Shown in pieces: positions 30,394-41,662 of a DNA stretch of 64,000 nt. The notes beneath the pieces are model-generated. The model saw only the letters and a program-made list of their open reading frames with translations, had not been told where the DNA came from and searched no databases. The position numbers and the translations under genes are program-made. Origin of the DNA: Maritimibacter fusiformis (GTDB lineage Bacteria; Pseudomonadota; Alphaproteobacteria; Rhodobacterales; Rhodobacteraceae); the NCBI RefSeq assembly GCF_008086115.1, contig NZ_VSIY01000003.1, positions 1-64,000 on the forward strand, in the 5' to 3' direction. Numbering within the stretch: the stretch's first letter is position 1; the number at the start of each line of letters is the position of its first letter.

Positions 30394-30995
30394 GCCGCCA
30401 CCCGGGCGCGATGCTCGGCCTCCGACAGGTGATATTTCGGATCGATCATCGCCTCGGCGCGCAGGATCCAGCCGCCCTTGCCGCCATCGCGGCGACGGGC
30501 GTATTTGCGGCTGGCGGGGCGCTGATCGGCCAGCCGGTAGTAGTAGTTGCGCCGGGCGATGCCGTAGGCGTCGGCGATATGGCCGGGGGCGGCGCGCGCG
30601 GCGGCGCGTGCGGCGGCGATGGTTTCCGGCCCGATCAGCCCGTCGACGGCAACGCTTTGTCCCATCTCGCCCAGCATCCGCTGCAACAGCCGCACCGCGT
30701 TGGCACCGGCGTTGATATACATGTCGAACACCCCCGGATGCAGCGCCTCCGGCAGTGCGGCGATGCCCGGAGCCTCGAAATAGTGCCGGATGAAGATGTC
30801 GCGCGCCTGCGCGCGGCTCAAGGCGCGCACATCGGCGGTGGTGACGCTGCCGTCGCCGTCCAGATCGAGGCCCAGCCGGCGCATGGTGTGGATCGTCACG
30901 CCATGATTGGTGGCGCCGCCCGGATCGTCCGGGTCGTTCACATAGCCGCCCTCGCGGGTGAGAATCTCGTCGGCAATGTCGTGAATGGTCTGCAT
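30384..30995 (-). CDS. GTA-type endolysin (GH108 family, PG_binding_3 C-terminus)
   Basis: Cytosolic peptidoglycan hydrolase used to lyse producer cells. The 203-residue protein has the GH108 signature REGGYVNDPDDPGGATNHGVT with catalytic Glu15, and a C-terminal YYYRLADQRPASRKYAR segment typical of the PG_binding_3 domain. No signal peptide is present, so export depends on the holin encoded next. Residues 44-55 form an EF-hand/dockerin-like loop (DLDGDGSVTTAD) inserted between the GH108 blocks. In R. capsulatus the homologous endolysin-holin pair releases GTA particles. It is the first gene of the operon. Confidence 0.85.
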   Translation of the reverse strand: MQTIHDIADEILTREGGYVNDPDDPGGATNHGVTIHTMRRLGLDLDGDGSVTTADVRALSRAQARDIFIRHYFEAPGIAALPEALHPGVFDMYINAGANAVRLLQRMLGEMGQSVAVDGLIGPETIAAARAAARAAPGHIADAYGIARRNYYYRLADQRPASRKYARRRDGGKGGWILRAEAMIDPKYHLSEAEHRARVAAWD

Positions 30996-31028
30996 CGGCC
31001 TGCCCCTTTTCGCGGTTTGGGGCAGGAT

Positions 31029-31048
31029 GACGTATTCAGGTTAACGTC
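31029..31048. promoter_or_regulatory. Inverted repeat upstream of the endolysin operon
   Basis: GACGT (31029-31033) and ACGTC (31044-31048) are separated by ten bases, about 35 bases before the endolysin start. The spacer includes GGTTAAC, and TTAACC is a half-site-like sequence for CtrA on the minus strand. No full TTAA-N7-TTAA site is seen. This is the only conspicuous symmetric element in the operon's leader, and its role is a guess. Confidence 0.3.
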
Positions 31049-31083
31049 TTTGAAAGCATGCGTGCGGTAGGGTTAGGCGGGGC

Positions 31084-31371
31084 TCAGTCCTCGATCTCGA
31101 CCACCACCAGATCCCGCTCGGAGGCACCGCGCGCATGATCGAGCGCGGCCTGGTATTCGTCCGAGTGATAGCAGGCCTCGGCAGCCTCCAGGCTGGGGAA
31201 TTGCGCCACCACCTGGCGGGCGTGATCGCGCCCCTCAAGCTGGACGTAGCGCGCCGAGCGGGCGATGAAATGGCCGCCGTGAAGCGCGATGGCGGGCCCG
31301 GCCAGTTCGGCGTATTTGCCGTAGGCCTCGGGGTCGGTGACGGTCACATGGGCTATCCAAAGTGCGGGCAT
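31084..31371 (-). CDS. DUF1330 family protein
   Basis: A 95-residue protein of the DUF1330/dimeric alpha-beta-barrel group: PALWIAHVTVTDPEAYGKYAEL at the N-terminus, GGHFIARSARYVQLEGRDHAR, then VVAQFPSLEAAEACYHSDEYQAAL and a VVVE ending. The pattern of one strand, a helix with DPEAYxxY, a gly-rich turn and the FPSxxAAxxxYxSxEYQ helix is diagnostic. The function of the family is unknown. It begins one base after the alaS stop and is probably expressed from the alaS transcript. A second, broken member of the same family lies at 49989-50234. Confidence 0.88.
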   Translation of the reverse strand: MPALWIAHVTVTDPEAYGKYAELAGPAIALHGGHFIARSARYVQLEGRDHARQVVAQFPSLEAAEACYHSDEYQAALDHARGASERDLVVVEIED

Positions 31372-31372
31372 T

Positions 31373-34030
31373 CTATCCTCCGATCAAGGTTTCAACGGCG
31401 GCGATGGCAGCCGCGGCATTGGCGGCATCCTTGCCACCACCCTGGGCCAGGTCGGGGCGGCCACCGCCGCCCTTGCCGCCCAGTTCGGCCACCGCGGCGC
31501 GCACCATGTCGACCGCCGACAGCCGCCCGGTCAGGTCGTCGGTGACACCGGCGGCCACCGCCGCCTTGCCCTCGACATCCGCGATCAGCAGCACCGCGCC
31601 CGACCCGATGCGCGCCTTGTGTTCGTCGATCAGCGGCGGCAGGTCGCGGCCCGAAACCCCGGACAGGGATTGCGAAATGAAGGCCACCCCGTTGATCTCC
31701 TTCGGTTTTTCCTCGGCCTGATTGCCGCCGCCGGCCATCGCCAACTCGCGGCGCAACTGCGCCACCTCGCTGGCCAGCGCCTTGCGTTCCTCGGCCAGCG
31801 CGCGCACCCGGTCGACCAGGTCGGCGGGCTGGGTCTTGAGCACGGCGGCAACTTCGGACAAGCGGCGCGCCTCGGCCTCGAGATGCGCGAAAGCGGCCTT
31901 GCCGGTCAGTGCCTCGACCCGGCGCACCCCCGCCGAGGACGCGCTGTCGCCCAGGATCACGCACAGCCCGATATCGCCGGTGCGCCGCACATGCGTGCCG
32001 CCGCACAACTCGATCGAATAGGTCTGCCCGTCGGTCCCCTTGCCGGTCGCCGCGCGGCCCATCGACACCACCCGCACCTCGTCGCCGTATTTCTCGCCAA
32101 AGAGCGCCTGCGCCCCGATCTCGCGGGCCTCGTCCGGCGTCATGATCCGGGTCTCGACCGGCGCGTTCTGGCGGATGTAGGCGTTGACCTCCATCGCCAC
32201 GTTATCAAGCTGTTGCCGGGTCAGCGCCGAGGAATGGCTGAAGTCGAAGCGCAGCCGGTCGGGGGCATTGAGCGAGCCGCGCTGCGCGACATGTTCGCCC
32301 AACTCCTGGCGCAACGCCTCGTGCAGCAGGTGCGTGGCCGAGTGGTTGGCGCGGATCGCGGTGCGGCGCAGGTGGTCGACCGCCAGTTCCGCCCCCTGCC
32401 CGCGCCGGATCTCGCCATCCTCGACTTCGGCGTGGTGAAGGAACACCCCCGCCACCTTGCGGGTGTCGGTGACGCGCGCATTGCCGGTCTCGGTGCGGAT
32501 CAGCCCGGCATCGCCGACCTGGCCGCCGGCCTCGGCGTAGAACGGCGTCTGGTTAACCACGATCTGCACGCTGTCACCGGCCCGGGCCACGTCGGTTTCC
32601 GCCCCGTCGGCCACGATCGCGATCACCTGCCCCTCGGCATGTTCGGTGTCGTAGCCCAGAAACTCGGTGGCACCGTGGGCCTCGGCGATGTCGTACCAGA
32701 TGGTCGCATCCGCCGCCTCGCCCGACCCGGCCCAGGCGGCGCGCGCCTTGGCCTTCTGCTCGGCCATCGCCGCGTCGAACCCGGCGACATCGACCGCGCG
32801 GCCCTTTTCGCGCAGCGCATCCTGCGTGAGGTCGAGCGGGAATCCGTAGGTGTCATAGAGCTTGAACGCGGTCGCGCCGGGCAGATCGCCTTGGTCGGGA
32901 AGCGCGGCCAGTTCCTCGTCCAGCAGCTTGAGCCCCCGGTCCAGCGTCGCCTTGAACCGGGTTTCCTCGGTCAGAAGCGTGTCCTCGATCAGCACCTGGG
33001 CGCGGCCCAGCTCGGGATAGGCCTGGCCCATCTGGCGCACCAGTTCGGGCACCAGCCGGTGCATCACCGGGTCCTGGGCGCCCAGAAGATGCGCGTGCCG
33101 CATCGCCCGGCGCATGATCCGGCGCAGCACGTAACCGCGGCCCTCGTTCGACGGCATCACCCCGTCGGCAATCAGGAACGAGGTCGAGCGCAGATGGTCG
33201 GCGATCACCCGGTGGTGCACATTGCCCGCGCCATCGGGATCGGCACTGGTGGCATGGGCCGAGGCCTCGATCAGCGCGCGCATCAGGTCGGTGTCGTAGT
33301 TGTCGTGCTTGCCCTGCAACAGCGCGCCGATCCGCTCCAGCCCCATGCCGGTGTCGATCGACTGCATGTCGAGCGCGCGCATCGAGCCGTCCTCGAACTG
33401 CTCGTTCTGCATGAAGACGAGGTTCCATATCTCGATGAAGCGGTCGCCGTCCTCGTCGGGGCTGCCCGGCGGGCCGCCCGGGATATGCTCGCCGTGGTCA
33501 TAGAAGATCTCGGTGCAGGGGCCACAAGGGCCGGTCGGCCCCATCTGCCAGAAGTTGTCGCTGGTCGGGATGCGGATGATGCGCTCATCCGGCAGGCCCG
33601 CCACCTTCTTCCAGATCGCCGCCGCCTCGTCGTCGGTATGGTAGACCGTGACCAGCAGCTTGTCGGCGGGAATGGCGAAATCCCGCGTCAGCAATTCCCA
33701 GGCGAAATGGATTGCCTGGTCCTTGAAGTAGTCGCCGAACGAGAAGTTGCCGAGCATCTCGAAAAAGGTGTGGTGGCGGGCGGTATAGCCGACGTTGTCG
33801 AGGTCGTTGTGCTTGCCACCCGCACGCACGCATTTCTGCGCCGTGGTGGCGCGGTTGTAGTCGCGGTGCTCGACGCCGGTGAACAGGTTCTTGAACTGCA
33901 CCATGCCCGAGTTGACGAACATCAAGGTCGGGTCGTTGCGCGGCACGAGGGGCGAGCTGTCGACGACGCGGTGCCCGTTCTGTTCGAAATAGGTCAGGAA
34001 GGTGGATCGGATGTCGTTCAGGCTGGCCAT
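31373..34030 (-). CDS. alaS: Alanine--tRNA ligase
   Basis: Charges tRNA(Ala) and edits mischarged Ser and Gly. The 885-residue class II enzyme is full length. Its N-terminus ([20 protein letters not shown]) leads into [16 protein letters not shown], with the [16 protein letters not shown] and [18 protein letters not shown] blocks. The editing site is [14 protein letters not shown] with the downstream zinc-binding [12 protein letters not shown]. The C-Ala region ends [15 protein letters not shown], the conserved glycine-rich tail. It lies downstream of recA, separated by a hairpin, and is followed after two bases by the DUF1330 gene. Confidence 0.97.
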   Translation of the reverse strand: MASLNDIRSTFLTYFEQNGHRVVDSSPLVPRNDPTLMFVNSGMVQFKNLFTGVEHRDYNRATTAQKCVRAGGKHNDLDNVGYTARHHTFFEMLGNFSFGDYFKDQAIHFAWELLTRDFAIPADKLLVTVYHTDDEAAAIWKKVAGLPDERIIRIPTSDNFWQMGPTGPCGPCTEIFYDHGEHIPGGPPGSPDEDGDRFIEIWNLVFMQNEQFEDGSMRALDMQSIDTGMGLERIGALLQGKHDNYDTDLMRALIEASAHATSADPDGAGNVHHRVIADHLRSTSFLIADGVMPSNEGRGYVLRRIMRRAMRHAHLLGAQDPVMHRLVPELVRQMGQAYPELGRAQVLIEDTLLTEETRFKATLDRGLKLLDEELAALPDQGDLPGATAFKLYDTYGFPLDLTQDALREKGRAVDVAGFDAAMAEQKAKARAAWAGSGEAADATIWYDIAEAHGATEFLGYDTEHAEGQVIAIVADGAETDVARAGDSVQIVVNQTPFYAEAGGQVGDAGLIRTETGNARVTDTRKVAGVFLHHAEVEDGEIRRGQGAELAVDHLRRTAIRANHSATHLLHEALRQELGEHVAQRGSLNAPDRLRFDFSHSSALTRQQLDNVAMEVNAYIRQNAPVETRIMTPDEAREIGAQALFGEKYGDEVRVVSMGRAATGKGTDGQTYSIELCGGTHVRRTGDIGLCVILGDSASSAGVRRVEALTGKAAFAHLEAEARRLSEVAAVLKTQPADLVDRVRALAEERKALASEVAQLRRELAMAGGGNQAEEKPKEINGVAFISQSLSGVSGRDLPPLIDEHKARIGSGAVLLIADVEGKAAVAAGVTDDLTGRLSAVDMVRAAVAELGGKGGGGRPDLAQGGGKDAANAAAAIAAVETLIGG

Positions 34031-34133
34031 GTCTGTGTCGGTTCCGGCGATGGATTGGCGCCCCGTCGGGCATGGCCCCCGGTTTAGAACCCGCGTTCGC
34101 GACTGTCCACAGCAGATGGCGGACCGGGATTGC

Positions 34134-34162
34134 CGGGGCGGCGTTTTCGATACGCCGCCCCG
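34134..34162 (-). terminator. Hairpin between recA and alaS
   Basis: On the minus strand CGGGGCGGCGT pairs with ACGCCGCCCCG (34134-34144 with 34152-34162) around a seven-base loop, 22 bases past the recA stop. No T-run follows, so it may be a weak terminator or an attenuator controlling read-through into alaS. Confidence 0.5.
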
Positions 34163-34183
34163 TCAGAAGATCGGCCCGGCGGA

Positions 34184-35266
<1,083 letters not shown>

Positions 35267-35316
35267 TGTTCGGTTCCTTATTCCATACCCGGGGGCAGGC
35301 GGCAATCACCGCTCGT

Positions 35317-35334
35317 GTTCGCCTCTTGTTCTAG
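35317..35334 (-). promoter_or_regulatory. SOS (LexA) box upstream of recA
   Basis: The plus strand reads GTTCGCCTCTTGTTC (35317-35331), which is GAAC-N7-GAAC on the coding strand. The coding-strand form CTAGAACA-N5-CGAAC is shared, base for base outside the spacer, with the lexA promoter (18976-18993). This argues for LexA control of recA in this organism. Confidence 0.85.
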
Positions 35335-35446
35335 ATTTCCCTTATGAGATCAAAATGCGAACATTGCAAGTGTTTCCCGTGCCCAGCCTAAGACGGAATT
35401 GGTTAACCGAAGGTTTCCGCGCCGAAAAAAAGCGACCGTTTGGCGT

Positions 35447-37942
35447 TCAGTGAAGCTGTCGGGAAACCGTTTGCGTCAGCTCCGACAGGGAAAACGGCTT
35501 GGGCAGGAACACGGAATTCGGGATTCGCGCCTGGTGTTCGCTGATCGCATCCTCGGAATACCCCGAAACGAACACCACCCTCACCCCCGGTCGGGCGCGC
35601 AGCGCCTCGGCGACCCAGGTCGGACCATCCATGCCTGGCATCACCACGTCGGTGACAAAGACATCGATCTCGAGGCTGGGGTCGTCCAGCCGGGCCAGCG
35701 CCGCCTCGGCGCTGTCGGCCTCGATCACCGTATAGCCGCGCAACCTGAGCGCCCGGGCGGCGAAGGCGCGCACCGCCGCCTCGTCCTCGACCAAAAGCAC
35801 GTTGCCGCCCGCCCCGGTCCCCAGGTGCGTGGGCGCTGGGAGATCGCCATCATTCGGCGGGCCGGGGTCCGCAAGCAGGATGGGCGCTGCCGGGTCGTGG
35901 GCTTGATCGGGCTCGGAATCGGGGCGGTCGAGCACGGGCATCGCGGCTGCGGCCTCGATGTCTTCCAGGTCGGGCGCGTCAAGCCCGGCCATCGCCTCGG
36001 CCACACGCGCATCCTCGGCCCGGCTGACCGGCAGGTAGAGGGTGAAGGTCGTGCCCGACCCCATCACCGAATCGGCGAAGATGAAGCCACCCGACTGCTT
36101 GACGATACCGTAGGCCATCGACAGGCCCAGCCCGGTGCCCTTGCCGGCGCGCTTGGTCGTGAAAAAAGGCTCGAATATCTTGGCGAGGTGTTCCGGCGCG
36201 ATGCCGTCGCCCTCGTCGATCACCCGGATGGTGGCGTATTCCCCCGCCGGCACCACGGCCTGATCGCGTTTGAGCGGGGCTTCGAGAAAGACGTTGTTGA
36301 GCACCAGCCGGACCCGCCCCGCACCCCCGACCGCGTCGCGGGCGTTCACCACCAGGTTCATCACCACCTGTTCCAACTGGCGCTTGTCGGCGCGCACCGG
36401 CAGGATTTCGGACTCGGCCTCGAAATCGACCTGGACCTTTTCGCCGACCAGCCGCCCCAGAAGATGTGTCAATTCGCCCATCGTTTCGGCCAGGTCGAGC
36501 TGTTCGGGGCGCAGCGTCTGCTTGCGTGAAAACGCCAGCAACTGCCCGACCAGCGCGGCGGCGCGGTTGGCGTTTTGCGAGATCTGGGTCAGGTCGCTGA
36601 AATCCGGGTCGTCGCGCTGGTGACGCAGCAGCAACAGGTCGCAGTGGCCGGAGATCGCGGTCAGCAGGTTGTTGAAATCATGGGCCACGCCCCCGGCAAG
36701 CTGACCGATCGCCTGCATCTTCTGGCTTTGCACGAACTGGGTTTCGAGCGACTTGAAGGCAGTGGCGTCGTTCAGAACCGCGACCACCGCCGGCCCGTCT
36801 TCGTCGCGAATCTGCTCCAGCGAGATTTGCAGGAACCGTTCGTCGGTGCGCGTCGCGCGCAGGGTTTCGGCGCGCCCCAGGTTGCGCCCGCTCCAGGCTT
36901 CGCGCAGCCAGTCCGAGACCGGGCGGCCAAGCCCCTCGACCAGGTCGGAAAGATGCTCGCCTGCCGGTCCGGTCTGGAGCAGCGCCCGGGCGCGGCGGTT
37001 GGCGCTCTGGATGCGGCCGTTCTTGTCGAGCTTGACCAGCGGCACCGGAAGCGCCTCGACCAGGCCCCATTCGTCGGGGTCGACGGCGGGGTGCTCGGGC
37101 GGCGGCAGCAGGTAGATCTCGCGCCGTCCCGCCGACTTTTCGGACTGGTGCAGCAGCACCCGCTGGGCGCCATCGGCACCGGCGATATGGTGCACCTCGC
37201 CGGGGCGCAGCGGCAGGTCGGTGATCACCCCCTCCAGCGTGGTCTCGCGCCCGCCCAGAACGCGGCGCAGCGCGTCGTTCATGTAGAGGATGGTGCCGGC
37301 GCGCGACACCACCATCATCGGCAGGCTGATCGATTCGCCGGCGCGGCTGGATGCGCCCGGGCCGGTGATATCCTCGATCCGCCACAGAAAGCCGCGGGCG
37401 CCGATCCGGTGCACCGATAGACGGATGCCGCCACCGCGCACCGCCAGATCCTCTTGCGCGGCGCCGATCGCGGCGGCGCGGTTCTGGAGCCGGTAGATCA
37501 GGGCGGCGGGGGCCGCGACGTGATCGTCGAGGAGCGCCACCAGCGTTGCCGCATCGCCCGGCCCGAACCGCGACCGGGCGGCGCCATTCAGGTGCAGGAT
37601 CTGCCCGTCGGTATCGGTCGTGATCGAGGGGGTGGCGTCATCGGCGGTGAATTCGTCAAGAAACCCCGCAACCACCGCCTCGGCGCGCCTGTGACGGGCG
37701 GCGATGAGGCGCACGAGGACCAGCAGGGCCAGGAAAATCGCGCCGGTCGCGGCCAGCGCCAGCGCGGCCACCGGGTGCGGCGCGACCCAGGCCCCGGCGA
37801 GCAAAACCGCCGAGATCAGCGCAATGGGCAAGGCCCTTGGTGCAAGATCGAGCGCCGCCTGCGTGAGCGGTCGCGGTGACAAGGCGGAATGCGCCAATCC
37901 GGGCCCCCTGGTTCGATTCGGTCCGGTGCCATTAGACCGCAT
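35447..37942 (-). CDS. cckA: Hybrid sensor histidine kinase CckA
   Basis: Membrane kinase/phosphatase feeding the ChpT-CtrA phosphorelay, which governs motility, cell-cycle functions and GTA production in alphaproteobacteria. The 831-residue protein has two transmembrane helices (about 37-80) and PAS-like regions (about 100-390). The HisKA domain has His421 in AGGVAHDFNNLL, and the HATPase boxes are NLVVNARDAV, DEGDGI, FEPFFTTK and GTGLGLS. The receiver domain is joined by a proline-rich linker (about 655-710), with Asp765 in FVTDVVMPGMDG and Lys815 in FLPKPFS. The SGHCDLLLLRHQRDDPDFSDL segment and the FVSGYSED-FLPKPFSL ending are typical of CckA. It lies upstream of recA. Confidence 0.93.
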   Translation of the reverse strand: MRSNGTGPNRTRGPGLAHSALSPRPLTQAALDLAPRALPIALISAVLLAGAWVAPHPVAALALAATGAIFLALLVLVRLIAARHRRAEAVVAGFLDEFTADDATPSITTDTDGQILHLNGAARSRFGPGDAATLVALLDDHVAAPAALIYRLQNRAAAIGAAQEDLAVRGGGIRLSVHRIGARGFLWRIEDITGPGASSRAGESISLPMMVVSRAGTILYMNDALRRVLGGRETTLEGVITDLPLRPGEVHHIAGADGAQRVLLHQSEKSAGRREIYLLPPPEHPAVDPDEWGLVEALPVPLVKLDKNGRIQSANRRARALLQTGPAGEHLSDLVEGLGRPVSDWLREAWSGRNLGRAETLRATRTDERFLQISLEQIRDEDGPAVVAVLNDATAFKSLETQFVQSQKMQAIGQLAGGVAHDFNNLLTAISGHCDLLLLRHQRDDPDFSDLTQISQNANRAAALVGQLLAFSRKQTLRPEQLDLAETMGELTHLLGRLVGEKVQVDFEAESEILPVRADKRQLEQVVMNLVVNARDAVGGAGRVRLVLNNVFLEAPLKRDQAVVPAGEYATIRVIDEGDGIAPEHLAKIFEPFFTTKRAGKGTGLGLSMAYGIVKQSGGFIFADSVMGSGTTFTLYLPVSRAEDARVAEAMAGLDAPDLEDIEAAAAMPVLDRPDSEPDQAHDPAAPILLADPGPPNDGDLPAPTHLGTGAGGNVLLVEDEAAVRAFAARALRLRGYTVIEADSAEAALARLDDPSLEIDVFVTDVVMPGMDGPTWVAEALRARPGVRVVFVSGYSEDAISEHQARIPNSVFLPKPFSLSELTQTVSRQLH

Positions 37943-37993
37943 CCTCTCTTAATGGAGGCTTAAGCCCACGCGCCCGAACGGGGAGCGATTTTG

Positions 37994-38008
37994 ACAACTT
38001 GCAGTTGT
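37994..38008 (-). other. Short perfect inverted repeat between rsmB-like gene and cckA
   Basis: ACAACT-TGC-AGTTGT forms a six-base stem with a three-base loop in the 73-base gap after the rsmB-like stop and before cckA. It is followed on the minus strand by CAAAAT. It could be a weak terminator for the upstream gene or a protein site in the cckA promoter. No SOS box of the GAAC-N7-GAAC form is present here. Confidence 0.3.
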
Positions 38009-38015
38009 TCTACTT

Positions 38016-39173
38016 TCACTTTTCCAACCGCGTCAAGTGTGCGACGTAAAATCCGTCGCCACCGTCCAGCGGGGTAAACTGCCGTTCCGCCACGGTTTTC
38101 CACCCGGGATGGCGTGCATGGAAGGCGGTTATCTGGGCTTGGTTTTCGCGCGCCAGCAGCGAGCAGGTGGCATAGGCAAGCCCGCCACCGGGCGCCACGA
38201 AAGGCACGATTTCATTCAGAATTCCGGCCTGTATGCGGCAAAGTTCATCCAGACGCTCCAGCGTCAGATCCCATTTTCCCTGCGGCGCGCGGCGCCACGC
38301 GCCCGAGCCGGAACAGGGCGCGTCGGCGAACACCAGATCATGGCCGCCGCGCGCAGCCCCCGGCGCAAGGCGGTCGATCTCGACCCCGGCGCGGGCTGCG
38401 CGCGCTGGCAGGTCGGCCATGCGGCGCGGTTCGGAATCATGTGCCGACACCGCCGCCCCGAGGGCCGCGAGCGCGAGGCTCTTGCCGCCGCCGCCCGCGC
38501 AGTAGTCAAGCACGCGCATCCCCGGCGTCACCCCCAACAGGTCCACCACCGCCTGGCTGGCCACGTCCTGCAGCTCGACCAGCCCCGACTGATAGGCCCG
38601 GCTTTGCGCGACCCGGCGCGCGCCCTCGGTCACCTCGAGCGCAGTCGGGGACAGCGGGTGCGGCGTGGCAACGATGCCCTCTTCGGCCAGGGCTTCGCGC
38701 GCCTGCGCCCGGTCGGTCCTGGCAAGGTTCACCCGCAGGAACACCGGCGCGCGGTGGCGCAGGGCCTCCATGACCGGGGCGAAATCCGCGCCAAGCGCGT
38801 CCTTCAGCGGGGCAACCAGCCAGTCGGGGCAATCCAGCCGCTCGGCCTCGGACATCGCGCGCGCCTCGCCTTCGCCGGGGGCCAGCGGCGCGGGGGCGTA
38901 GCCCTGCCCGGTGAAGACCTCGCCCGGATCGCACCCGGCCGCCGTCAGCGCACCGATCATCAGCCCGCGCCCGGTTTCGGCCCCGCCAAGGGCGGCAAAG
39001 CTGCGACGGCAGCGGATCGCGTCGAACACATGGTCGCGGATCGCGGCGCGGTCTTTGGAGCCGGCATAGCGGTTCCTGCGCGCCCAATGGGTCAGCGCCT
39101 GCTCGGCATTGGCGCCGCCCAGCCACAGGTCGATCAGGTCGATGGCCGCCGCGACCCGGGCTTCGGGGGTCAC
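38016..39173 (-). CDS. RsmB/NOP2/Sun-family RNA m5C methyltransferase
   Basis: SAM-dependent cytosine-C5 methyltransferase acting on ribosomal RNA in characterised members. The 385-residue protein has an N-terminal helical NusB-like region (ALTHWARRNRYAGSKDRAAIRDHVFDAI). The Rossmann catalytic domain contains VLDYCAGGGGKSLALAAL (SAM binding), LVFADAPCSGSGAWRR (motif IV, catalytic PCSG Cys) and LAYATCSLLARENQAQI (motif VI TCS Cys). Both catalytic cysteines are present. It is somewhat shorter than E. coli RsmB (about 430), so the exact target is uncertain. It follows guaB by 39 bases on the same strand and is probably cotranscribed with it. Confidence 0.88.
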   Translation of the reverse strand: MTPEARVAAAIDLIDLWLGGANAEQALTHWARRNRYAGSKDRAAIRDHVFDAIRCRRSFAALGGAETGRGLMIGALTAAGCDPGEVFTGQGYAPAPLAPGEGEARAMSEAERLDCPDWLVAPLKDALGADFAPVMEALRHRAPVFLRVNLARTDRAQAREALAEEGIVATPHPLSPTALEVTEGARRVAQSRAYQSGLVELQDVASQAVVDLLGVTPGMRVLDYCAGGGGKSLALAALGAAVSAHDSEPRRMADLPARAARAGVEIDRLAPGAARGGHDLVFADAPCSGSGAWRRAPQGKWDLTLERLDELCRIQAGILNEIVPFVAPGGGLAYATCSLLARENQAQITAFHARHPGWKTVAERQFTPLDGGDGFYVAHLTRLEK

Positions 39174-39212
39174 GGGTTCACCTTAATATCGGCCCTCAAC
39201 CCATTCATTTTC

Positions 39213-40700
<1,488 letters not shown>

Positions 40701-40843
40701 TCACGCATGGGGCGGTTTGGAAAGGGTCTTCGGGCATTTTCCGGCCCGCTTTTGCCGGGCAGGGTCGACAAACCGCCCGGCGCGCGCCCACCATGGCGCA
40801 GCGGCGCCGGCCCGACCGGCGCGGATGTGGAAAGGACGATGCC

Positions 40844-41662
40844 ATGACAGACGATATCGGCGCGCGGTTTCGCGCCCTGCACCGGCCGCATGACCCCTTC
40901 ATCCTCGCCAATGCCTGGGACCGGGGCTCGGCCCGGATGCTGGAGGCGCTGGGAGCCGAGGCCATCGCCACATCGTCGGCGGCGCATGCCTTCACGCTGG
41001 GCCGCCCCGATCTGGGCCATGTCAGCCGCGACGAGGCGCTGGCCCATGCCGAGGACATGGTGGCCGCCGTCAACCTGCCCGTGTCGGGCGATTTCGAGAA
41101 CGGCTATGGCGCATCCCCCGAGACCTGCGCCGAGACCGTGCGGCTGGCTTGCGAGGCCGGGCTGGCGGGGATCTCGATCGAGGACATGGACCTGCCCGAG
41201 GGCGTGCCCTACCCGCGCGACCTGGCGATCGAGCGCATCCGCGCCGCTGCCGCCGCCGCCCGGGCGCTGCCGCGTGATTTCGTGCTGGTGGGGCGCGCCG
41301 ACGGGGTGATGCACGGGAAATACGACCTAGACGAGGCGCTGGCGCGGATGGCGGGCTTTGAGGCGGCGGGGGCCGATTGCCTCTATGTGCCGGTGCCGGG
41401 GTCGCTGGAGGCGCAGGCGCGGGTCTGCGCGGCGACGCGGCTGCCGGTCAACGTGCTGGTCGCGGGCGATTTCGCCTCGGTGCCGCAATCCACCTTCGCC
41501 GGGATGGGCGCGGCGCGGCTGTCGCTGGGCTCGGCGCTGGCGCGGGCCACGCACCGGGTGATCGCCGATGCGGGCCGCGCGATGTTCGGTGACGGCGATT
41601 TCACACCGCTCACACGCAGCATCGCGGGGGCAGAGGTCGACCGGATGCTGAGCCGCGATTAG
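40844..41662 (+). CDS. Isocitrate lyase/PEP mutase superfamily protein
   Basis: A 272-residue TIM-barrel enzyme of the PEP mutase/isocitrate lyase group. Diagnostic segments are DPFILANAWDRGSARMLEALGAEAIATSSAA at the N-terminus, LPVSGDFENGYG (metal-binding region), GLAGISIEDMDLPEGVPY and DFVLVGRADGVMHG. The isocitrate-lyase KKCGH loop is absent, so it is not a true glyoxylate-cycle enzyme. The group includes oxaloacetate decarboxylases, phosphonopyruvate hydrolases and 2-methylisocitrate lyases, and the substrate cannot be chosen from sequence. The ATG at 40844 removes a low-quality upstream extension. It is divergent from guaB and convergent (four-base overlap) with the SDR gene. Confidence 0.85.
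   Translation: MTDDIGARFRALHRPHDPFILANAWDRGSARMLEALGAEAIATSSAAHAFTLGRPDLGHVSRDEALAHAEDMVAAVNLPVSGDFENGYGASPETCAETVRLACEAGLAGISIEDMDLPEGVPYPRDLAIERIRAAAAAARALPRDFVLVGRADGVMHGKYDLDEALARMAGFEAAGADCLYVPVPGSLEAQARVCAATRLPVNVLVAGDFASVPQSTFAGMGAARLSLGSALARATHRVIADAGRAMFGDGDFTPLTRSIAGAEVDRMLSRD

Noticed and set aside
37943-38015. SOS box in the cckA promoter
   Set aside because: LexA control of cckA is reported in R. capsulatus, but here only single GAAC/GTTC elements occur, without the seven-base-spaced partner.
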